Assembly: GCA_022773425.1 (NCBI GenBank) | Contig: JALFBM010000016.1 | Coordinates: 1 to 59,597 of the forward strand | Length of the DNA stretch: 59,597 nt | From: Selenomonadaceae bacterium | GTDB taxonomy: Bacteria > Bacillota > Negativicutes > Selenomonadales > Selenomonadaceae | Direction of reading: 5' to 3' | Translations under genes and position numbers: made by a program | The notes under the pieces: generated by a model | Told to the model about the DNA's origin: nothing | The model's database searches: none | The model's input: the letters and a program-made list of their open reading frames with translations, nothing else | In this document: one piece after another, positions 54,185 to 59,597 of the stretch | How the letters are laid out: every line of letters begins with the position of its first letter | How positions within the stretch are numbered: the first letter of the stretch is position 1

Positions 54185-54212
54185 AAAAAAAAGACGCCGA
54201 ACTCTCGGCGTC
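54185..54212 (-). terminator. Terminator of tRNA-Arg
   Basis: GACGCCGA (54193-54200) pairs with TCGGCGTC (54205-54212), followed by eight T on the minus strand, just downstream of the tRNA. Confidence 0.88.
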
Positions 54213-54224
54213 TCCGTTTTCCTA

Positions 54225-54302
54225 TGGTGACCCAGGGGGGACTCGAACCCTCGACCCTTTGATTCGTAGTCAAATACTCTAATCCAACTGAGCTACTGGG
54301 CC
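54225..54302 (-). tRNA. tRNA-Arg (anticodon ACG)
   Basis: The 78-base gene folds as a cloverleaf: acceptor GGCCCAG/CTGGGTC with one G-T pair, D stem GCTC/GAGT, anticodon stem TTTGA/TCAAA with loop CTACGAA (anticodon ACG, read as ICG after editing), and T loop TTCGAGT. CCA is encoded. The T stem GAGGG/CCCCC contains an A-C mismatch at the second pair. It has its own strong promoter and terminator. Confidence 0.95.
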
Positions 54303-54347
54303 ATATTCCTTGGCTTTCGCGCACTACGCTCATAACCAACGATTATT

Positions 54348-54376
54348 ATCATACCATGCCGTCCGCTCTCTGTCAA
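54348..54376 (-). promoter_or_regulatory. Promoter of tRNA-Arg
   Basis: Minus-strand perfect TTGACA (54371-54376), 17 bases, then TATGAT (54348-54353), about 40 bases before the tRNA. It diverges from the plus-strand recQ operon promoter. Confidence 0.8.
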
Positions 54377-54383
54377 ATCTTTT

Positions 54384-54412
54384 TTGCCAATATTTTTCCG
54401 GTCTGCTAAAAT
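54384..54412 (+). promoter_or_regulatory. Promoter of the small protein-recQ operon
   Basis: TTGCCA (54384-54389), 17 bases, then TAAAAT (54407-54412), with an extended -10 (TGCTAAAAT), about 40 bases upstream of the first gene. Confidence 0.7.
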
Positions 54413-54451
54413 AGGGGTATCTATGGATCAAGAAAGGCAGGAAGATAGCCA

Positions 54452-54865
54452 ATGCTTTATATCGTATCACAGCTTATCACCGAAAAACAGGCGACCGCCT
54501 TCTCCATTCTCGGTGCGTCCGAGGACAAGAAGCGCGCGGCAAAGATCGCCGTGGACGCCTACAAAGCCTACCGCCGGGAGGCGACAGGGCAGAATATCGC
54601 GATGATCCAGGAATGGCTCGAGACACGCCGCTCGTACTCGTTCCGCAGAGATAAGGACCACCGCCTCCAACTCGCGGTCACGGAACTCGACGGCGAGGTA
54701 CAGGCCGAGGAAAAGCGGCTCGTCTTCTCCGCACAGGCCGAGCAGGATGAACTCATGCGCCGCGTCTCCGAGGCCCTCTGGGAGGGGCAGCATGTGGCAG
54801 GCCGCGGCGCCGCTCCGTCCTCCTGCCCGATGGATCCAGCGGACAAGGGAGAGGAAACGCGTTGA
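54452..54865 (+). CDS. Hypothetical protein coupled to recQ
   Basis: The 137-residue protein (starts MLYIVSQLITEKQATAFSIL) matches no family I know. It is hydrophilic, with no signal or membrane segment. The middle (about residues 28-115) is helical and charged, with likely coiled-coil character; the C-terminus (AGRGAAPSSCPMDPADKGEETR) looks disordered. It has a ribosome site and a good promoter. Its TGA overlaps the TTG start of recQ by four bases, so the two are translated together and may work together. Codon usage matches the neighbours, so it is probably a real gene. Confidence 0.7.
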   Translation: MLYIVSQLITEKQATAFSILGASEDKKRAAKIAVDAYKAYRREATGQNIAMIQEWLETRRSYSFRRDKDHRLQLAVTELDGEVQAEEKRLVFSAQAEQDELMRRVSEALWEGQHVAGRGAAPSSCPMDPADKGEETR

Positions 54866-56646
54866 GCCCGTATATGGACGAAGCACGGCTGCTGCTCAAG
54901 AAGCATTACGGCTATGACCAGTTCCGGCCGGCCCAGGAACCCGTCGTCGAAAGTCTGATCGCGGGGCGCGACACGCTCGCCATCATGCCGACCGGCGCCG
55001 GAAAATCCATCTGCTTCCAAATTCCAGCGCTGATGTTCCCGGGCATCACGCTCGTGATCTCGCCGCTGATCTCCCTGATGAAAGACCAGGTCGACGCCAT
55101 GCGTGAGCAGGGCATCGATGCGACCTTCATTAACAGCACCCTGTCCAGTGAGGAGTCCAGGGAACGCCTCGCGGGCATCGCCCATGGCAGCTACAAGCTC
55201 GTCTACGTCGCGCCGGAACGCCTCGATACGGACTATTTCCAGTCCATTCTCGAGCGGCAGACCATCTCGATGGTCGCGGTCGATGAGGCGCACTGCCTCT
55301 CGCAGTGGGGCCATGATTTCCGCCCGAGTTACCAGCAGATCGCACCGTTCATCGCGGGGCTCCGCCGCCGCCCGCTCGTCGCCGCCTTTACGGCGACGGC
55401 AACGCCGGAGGTCCGCGAGGACATCATCCGCCTGCTCGGGCTGCAAGATCCCGCCGTGCACGTCTCTGGCTTTGATCGGCCCAATCTCTATTTCGGTGTC
55501 ATCACAGGCGAGGACAAGGACAGCTTCCTCCTGCATTACATCGAGGACCATCCGAGAGACGCCGGCATCATCTACGCGGCAACGCGCAAGAACGTCGAGC
55601 GCATCTACGCGTATCTGCAGAAGCACCATGTCGCCATCGGCCGCTATCACGCGGGGCTCAGCGACGAGGAGCGCGAACGGACACAGGACGATTTCCTCTA
55701 CGATAACCTGCAGGTCATCGCCGCGACGAACGCGTTCGGCATGGGCATCGACAAGAGCAACGTGCGCTTTGTCATCCATTACAACATGCCGAAGAGCCTC
55801 GAGGGCTACTATCAGGAAGCCGGCCGCGCGGGACGCGACGGCGAGCCGGGGGAATGCCTGCTGCTGTACGCACCGCAGGACATTCTGACGCAGAAATACC
55901 TGATCAACGTATCGACCGACGACGAGGAGCGCAAGGCGCACAACCTCGCAAAGCTGCAGCGCATGATCGACTACTGCCATACGCCGGACTGCCTGCGCGC
56001 CTTCATCATCCGCTATTTCGGCGGCACGCCGGAAAAGGCGGAATGCGGCAATTGCAGCAATTGCCGCGCGAACCGCGAGAAAGCCGATGTCACGACCGAG
56101 GCGCAGATGGTCTTTTCGTGTATCTACCGCATGCACGAACGCTATGGCACGACACTCGTCGCGCAGGTACTCAAGGGCTCCTCGGAAAAGCGCATCCGCG
56201 ACCTGCGCCTCGACGCGCTGTCGACCTACGGCCTCATGAAAGACAAGCCGCTCAAGGAGATCCGCCTGCTGATCCAGCGTTTCATCGCGACGGACTACCT
56301 GACGCTCACGGAAAGCGAATACCCCGTGCTGCGCCTCGCGCCGCCCGCCTACGACGTCCTGCGCGGCCAGCTCAAGGTGTTCCAGCCGCTGCCGCAGACG
56401 AAAAAACGGCGGGCCTCTGCGCCCGCCGATGCCGGCCTGTTCGAGACGCTGCGCGCCCTGCGCAAAGACATCGCGAGCCGCGAACAGATTCCGCCGTATC
56501 TGATTTTCTCGGATGCGACGCTGCGCGACATGTGCCGCGTGCGCCCGAAAAATCTCGAAGCAATGCGCGAGGTCAAGGGCGTCGGCGAGAGGAAGCTCGC
56601 CCGCTTCGGCAAGGAATTCCTCGCCGCCATCCTCGCAGGAAAATGA
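54862..56646 (+). CDS. recQ: ATP-dependent DNA helicase RecQ
   Basis: The 594-residue 3'-5' helicase has motif 0 (FRPAQEPVV), Walker A MPTGAGKS, motif II VDEAHC followed by LSQWGHDFRPSY, motif V and motif VI QEAGRAGRDG. The RQC zinc site is CRAFIIRYF, then CGNCSNC. A C-terminal HRDC domain (about residues 520-590) includes VKGVGERKLARFG. It is thus a full-length RecQ for recombination and fork repair. The TTG start has GAGAGG seven bases upstream and overlaps the small gene before it. Confidence 0.96.
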   Translation: MSPYMDEARLLLKKHYGYDQFRPAQEPVVESLIAGRDTLAIMPTGAGKSICFQIPALMFPGITLVISPLISLMKDQVDAMREQGIDATFINSTLSSEESRERLAGIAHGSYKLVYVAPERLDTDYFQSILERQTISMVAVDEAHCLSQWGHDFRPSYQQIAPFIAGLRRRPLVAAFTATATPEVREDIIRLLGLQDPAVHVSGFDRPNLYFGVITGEDKDSFLLHYIEDHPRDAGIIYAATRKNVERIYAYLQKHHVAIGRYHAGLSDEERERTQDDFLYDNLQVIAATNAFGMGIDKSNVRFVIHYNMPKSLEGYYQEAGRAGRDGEPGECLLLYAPQDILTQKYLINVSTDDEERKAHNLAKLQRMIDYCHTPDCLRAFIIRYFGGTPEKAECGNCSNCRANREKADVTTEAQMVFSCIYRMHERYGTTLVAQVLKGSSEKRIRDLRLDALSTYGLMKDKPLKEIRLLIQRFIATDYLTLTESEYPVLRLAPPAYDVLRGQLKVFQPLPQTKKRRASAPADAGLFETLRALRKDIASREQIPPYLIFSDATLRDMCRVRPKNLEAMREVKGVGERKLARFGKEFLAAILAGK

Positions 56647-56648
56647 AA

Positions 56649-56691
56649 GACGACCGCGCGAACCGAAAGGATTCGCGCGGCCGTCTTTTTT
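56649..56691. terminator. Terminator between convergent recQ and alcohol dehydrogenase
   Basis: GACGACCGCGCGAA (56649-56662) pairs with TTCGCGCGGCCGTC (56672-56685) with one mismatch, then TTTTTT on the plus strand. It directly follows recQ and can serve both genes. Confidence 0.88.
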
Positions 56692-57875
56692 CAGTGATTT
56701 GCGCGCTCGTAAATCTCGATGGCCGTCTGTTTGTCCATTGGATGGAAGTTGCCGATGGTCTTCGTGTCCCCGAAGGTCAGCATGTCCGCGAGCTCCACAA
56801 TAACGTCCTTCGGCTGCACACCGATGCCGAGTTCCGTGAAATTCGTCGGCATGCCGAGTTCGCGGAAGAACGCGACCATCGCGTCGATGCCGGCGAGCGC
56901 GCGCTCCTCCTCCGTGCCGTCTGCGATGCCGAACACGGCCTCCGCGAAATGCGCGAACCGCGGCACATCATCCTGGTAGACGTATTTCGCCCAATGCCCC
57001 CAGAGCGTCGTCAGCGACTCGCCATGCGTGACGTCAAAGCGGCCCGAGAGTTCATGACCGAGCCGATGGCAGGAAAAGTCCTTGCAGCGGCCGAGCTCCG
57101 TGAAATTCGAATGAGAAACCGAACCGCACCACATGATCTCACTCATGGCCTCGTAGTCATGTGTGTCTTTGACCGCGGCGCGCGCCTCCTTCATCATCGT
57201 CTTGAGCAGAGACTCCGCGACGAGGTCGGTGAACAGGTTCGGCTCCTTGACCTTCGTGAAATAGCGCTCGAGCGTATGCATCATGATGTCGCAAATGCCG
57301 GCCTTGATCTGCCGAAGCGGCGCGGTATAGGTGAGCTCCGGGTTCATGAACGCGAGCGCCGCGCGGTTCAGCGGAGAGTTCAGCCCCTGCTTCTTTCCCG
57401 TCTCCTCATTCGTCAGCACCGCCGAATCGCTCGTCTCGCTGCCCGCTGCCGCAAGCGTCAGCACCGAGCCAAACGGCGTCGTCTTCGTGAGCGCTGCACG
57501 CCCTGTCCAGAAATCCCAGATATCCGTGTCCGGGTTCGCGACACCGTGCGCGATGGCCTTCGTCGTGTCGATGACGCTGCCACCGCCGACCGCGAGGATG
57601 AAGTTCGCGCCGAACTGCTTCGCGAGACGCACGCCCTCGCGCGCAAGGGAAAGGCGCGGGTTCGGCTTCACGCCGCCGAGCACCTGGAACGCGAGCCCGG
57701 CGCCCGTCAGATAGCTCTCAATACGCGGCAGCAAGCCCGTCCGCATCACGCTGCCGCCGCCGTAGACGATAAACACGCGGCTGCCGCCGTACGCGCGGAT
57801 CTTCTCCGCCACCTGTTTCTCCGCCCCGCGGCCGAATACGATTTCCGTCGGGCATTTGAAGTTAAAACTCTGCAT
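56691..57875 (-). CDS. Iron-containing alcohol dehydrogenase (butanol dehydrogenase type)
   Basis: The 394-residue group III alcohol dehydrogenase has the NAD(P)-binding YGGGSVMRTG and AVGGGSVIDTTK motifs. The metal ligands are D in KAGICDIMMHTLERY and histidines in FSCHRLGHELSGRFDVTHGE. It fits the BdhA/YqhD subgroup reducing medium-chain aldehydes, usually with NADPH. The order of blocks is complete. It is a single gene, convergent with recQ. Confidence 0.92.
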   Translation of the reverse strand: MQSFNFKCPTEIVFGRGAEKQVAEKIRAYGGSRVFIVYGGGSVMRTGLLPRIESYLTGAGLAFQVLGGVKPNPRLSLAREGVRLAKQFGANFILAVGGGSVIDTTKAIAHGVANPDTDIWDFWTGRAALTKTTPFGSVLTLAAAGSETSDSAVLTNEETGKKQGLNSPLNRAALAFMNPELTYTAPLRQIKAGICDIMMHTLERYFTKVKEPNLFTDLVAESLLKTMMKEARAAVKDTHDYEAMSEIMWCGSVSHSNFTELGRCKDFSCHRLGHELSGRFDVTHGESLTTLWGHWAKYVYQDDVPRFAHFAEAVFGIADGTEEERALAGIDAMVAFFRELGMPTNFTELGIGVQPKDVIVELADMLTFGDTKTIGNFHPMDKQTAIEIYERANH

Positions 57876-57942
57876 ACTGTTCCCTCCAGATTCTTAGAAC
57901 ATCGTTCAGCCAAAAATAATCTATTTTTGACTATTTGCTCTA

Positions 57943-57970
57943 TTGACTTTTTGACGAATTGTGCTAGAAT
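57943..57970 (+). promoter_or_regulatory. Plus-strand promoter of a probable small RNA
   Basis: TTGACT (57943-57948), 16 bases, then TAGAAT (57965-57970) with an extended -10 (TGCTAGAAT). No plus-strand protein gene follows. Confidence 0.7.
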
Positions 57971-57976
57971 AACAAT

Positions 57977-58144
57977 TGTAAGGGCGATGAGCCCCGGGAA
58001 TTCCTTCCGACCGGAACGGATCGGCCGGGAAGCGAGATTCCCATTTCCATAAATTCCCTGATTCCATTACTCAAAATCCTTTTAAACTCTCTCTAAATAT
58101 TTCCATTACCGATGCCGCGCCGTCAGATCGCGCGGCATTTTTTT
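57977..58144 (+). ncRNA. Candidate stand-alone small RNA (about 168 nt)
   Basis: A plus-strand promoter and a plus-strand terminator bracket a 168-base segment between two minus-strand genes. The 5' part folds into nested stems: GGGAAT/ATTCCC (57996-58001 with 58037-58042), CTTCC/GGAAG (58004-58008 with 58028-58032) and CCG/CGG inside. The linker (58043-58110) is pyrimidine-rich and holds TTCCAT three times (58045, 58062, 58101), two of them as TTCCATTAC. A 21-codon frame (57987-58052) starts too close to its AGGG to be convincing. I recognise no known RNA family. Confidence 0.55.
58112..58144 (+). terminator. Terminator of the candidate small RNA
   Basis: ATGCCGCGC (58112-58120) is perfectly complementary to GCGCGGCAT (58130-58138), followed by a run of seven T on the plus strand. 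The minus strand lacks a T run, so it does not serve fbp. Confidence 0.85.
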
Positions 58145-59597
58145 ATTGCATCGGCTTCAGTATGCCATTCTGATAGGCCAGGAGCAGATTGTATAGGTCT
58201 GTGGTCTCGTTTTGGATCTGCCGTCCCTCGTCCGTATCGCCGACGGTCGTCCGGCAGGCCTGGAGCTCGACCGTCTCGGATACGGACTCGATATCGTGAT
58301 TCTCGCGCAGCGCCTCGCGCACATCCGCGATTTTCTGATGCTCGAGCAGGCGCAGACCGCGCGAATTGCTGATGAGCGTATAACCGGAAATTCCGGTTTT
58401 CTTATGGTAGGCCTTGCAGAACCCGCCATCGATGATGATGGCCCTCCCCCCGGCTTTCACGGGACTCTCCCCCTCTTTGACCTTGACGGGGACATGCCCG
58501 TTGATGATGTGACCGCGCGCCGGATCCAAGCCGAACGCCTCGAGCACGCGCGCGCAGGCCTCCTGGTCGTCGATAAAACGATAATAGGGATCGGCCGGCT
58601 CGACCCATGTCCTCGGGTCGGGGATCAGCGCGCGCTCAAACGTCCGGACCTCCCGCCCCGAGAGCGGGGAAAGCCGCCCGCACCACAGGAAATACAAGAA
58701 ATCGAGCGCTGGCTCCCCGCCGTGCACCCAGGCCTCCCGCGCCATGTGCTCGCAGAAATCGAGCCAGGCCCGGCCGCTGTAGCGCTGTCCGCCGAACGTG
58801 ATGACGCGGAACGATCCGTCCTCCGCCATCGGCACGCAGCCGTGATACAGCAGGTTCCCATTGCAGCGCGTATAGAGGTTTCCCATCTGATAGAGATAAT
58901 CGACATGCCGGTGCAGCACCGCGCTCTCGAGGAAGTAGGAGCGCAGATCGTCGATGATCTGCTGCTCATCCGCCGTCAGGAGGTAGGGATCCTCCGCTTC
59001 CTCATCGATGGTCGGAAAATACGCGTTTTCGAGCTCATAGCGCCGCCCGTCCCCGAGCACCGCACAGCTCGAGCGGAAATCGATGTGGTGCAGCAGCCGC
59101 CGACCCTGCATCTGAAAGTCCGGGTTGCGCGCAATCAGCTGTCCCTCGAGCTTGAACATCATCATCGTGATCGCGCGTTCCGCCGCCTTGATCGGATTCT
59201 CATCCGGATAAATCCGCGAGGCGAACGTCGTGAGCGGCCGCAGGCTGATGCCGTAGCCGCGCTCGAGCACGTCGGTGTTCTTGTAGCGCAGCGAGTTGCG
59301 CACGACCGCGGCGATACAGGCCTCGCTGCCGAGCGCCGCGCCCATCCAGAGAATGTCGTGATTCCCCCACTGGATATCCACGTTCGCGCGCTTCATGAGC
59401 AGGTTCAAGATCGCGTCGGGCCGGTGCCCGCGGTCAAAGAAATCCCCGACGATGTGCAGCCGGTCGACGGCGAGCCGCTTCACGAGCACGGTGAACGCGA
59501 GGATAAAGTCCGCGCCGCTGTCAATCTGCACGATCGTGCTCAGCAGCCGCTTCAAATAGAGAAACTGCGCCGTATCCGCCTCCGGCCGCGTGTTCAT
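58143..59597 (-). CDS. fbp: Class III fructose-1,6-bisphosphatase, C-terminal part (5' truncated by the window)
   Basis: The 484 visible residues form most of the Firmicute-type fructose-1,6-bisphosphatase, which drives gluconeogenesis. The calcineurin-like metal motifs GDFFDRG and WGNHDILWMGAA are near the visible N-terminus, and NGHVPVK plus IIDGGFCKAYHKKTG lie in the C-terminal half. Full-length members have about 640-670 residues. So roughly 170 N-terminal residues, including the first metal ligands, lie beyond the right edge; the ATG at 59595-59597 is an internal methionine. It opposes PfkA, also in this window. Confidence 0.93.
   Translation of the reverse strand: MNTRPEADTAQFLYLKRLLSTIVQIDSGADFILAFTVLVKRLAVDRLHIVGDFFDRGHRPDAILNLLMKRANVDIQWGNHDILWMGAALGSEACIAAVVRNSLRYKNTDVLERGYGISLRPLTTFASRIYPDENPIKAAERAITMMMFKLEGQLIARNPDFQMQGRRLLHHIDFRSSCAVLGDGRRYELENAYFPTIDEEAEDPYLLTADEQQIIDDLRSYFLESAVLHRHVDYLYQMGNLYTRCNGNLLYHGCVPMAEDGSFRVITFGGQRYSGRAWLDFCEHMAREAWVHGGEPALDFLYFLWCGRLSPLSGREVRTFERALIPDPRTWVEPADPYYRFIDDQEACARVLEAFGLDPARGHIINGHVPVKVKEGESPVKAGGRAIIIDGGFCKAYHKKTGISGYTLISNSRGLRLLEHQKIADVREALRENHDIESVSETVELQACRTTVGDTDEGRQIQNETTDLYNLLLAYQNGILKPMQ

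Noticed and set aside
55854-58052. A 732-codon plus-strand frame
   Set aside because: It overlaps recQ in another frame and then runs antisense to the alcohol dehydrogenase. Only its last 21 codons overlap the candidate small RNA.
57987-58052. A 21-codon peptide inside the candidate small RNA
   Set aside because: The AGGG is only two bases from the ATG and the frame lies in the stem region, so translation is unlikely, though not excluded.

Overview
The window is a GC-rich bacterial chromosome segment, with nearly all genes on the minus strand. The gene content suggests a diderm Firmicute of the class Negativicutes, probably Selenomonadaceae. Firmicute-type genes (class III fructose-1,6-bisphosphatase, RNase M5 next to RsmA, a DegS-like kinase, a LevR/mannose-PTS locus) sit beside an outer-membrane beta-barrel protein with a signal peptide and an aromatic C-terminal residue. 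The genus is an inference and no 16S rRNA is present.

Layout. 1-4.5 kb: type II NADH dehydrogenase, sigma-54 (rpoN) and a eukaryotic-type hexokinase. 4.5-11.6 kb: ABC-F ATPase, porin, a diguanylate cyclase, a CorC/HlyC-type membrane protein and a DEAD-box helicase. 11.6-19.1 kb: one minus-strand run of DUF1232 protein, topoisomerase III, type III restriction (Res), modification (Mod) and the helicase, with an AT-rich patch inside mod. 19.3-25.1 kb: lysA-like decarboxylase on the plus strand, two tandem membrane GGDEF receptors and pfkA. 25.3-31.3 kb: a mannose/fructose-family PTS (IIA, IIB, IIC, IID) preceded by a near-consensus sigma-54 promoter, upstream palindromes and a LevR-type activator. 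31.4-37.0 kb: a C-terminal remnant of a GH1 glycosidase, pheA, an exonuclease, a HAD phosphatase, a REC-GGDEF-EAL response regulator and a purine permease. 37.2-45.3 kb: a Crp/Fnr-type regulator (plus), NhaC antiporter, rsmA-rnmV-thymidylate-kinase-like operon, an Orn/Lys/Arg decarboxylase, a DegS-like kinase and a small cysteine-rich protein (plus). 45.4-51.1 kb: an FtsW-family protein, trmB, a DhaR-like regulator, a PHP phosphatase and a Cof-type HAD phosphatase. 51.2-54.3 kb: TetR regulator with two NirJ-like radical SAM/SPASM proteins, then tRNA-Arg(ACG). 54.4-59.6 kb: an unknown small protein coupled to recQ (plus), an iron-dependent alcohol dehydrogenase, a probable small RNA (plus) and the C-terminal part of fbp, which runs off the right edge.

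How the genes work together. rpoN, the LevR-type activator and the sigma-54 promoter form a visible sugar-uptake circuit. Hexokinase, PfkA and Fbp provide glycolytic and gluconeogenic steps. Four GGDEF-domain proteins point to heavy use of c-di-GMP-type signalling. The TetR-NirJ1-NirJ2 unit looks like a self-regulated tetrapyrrole-modifying operon. The items most worth a second look are the stand-alone small RNA at about 57977-58144, the mosaic Mod recognition region, the GH1 fossil behind pheA, the DhaR-like regulator lacking a GAFTGA loop, and the repeated arrangement in which a terminator overlaps the next promoter.
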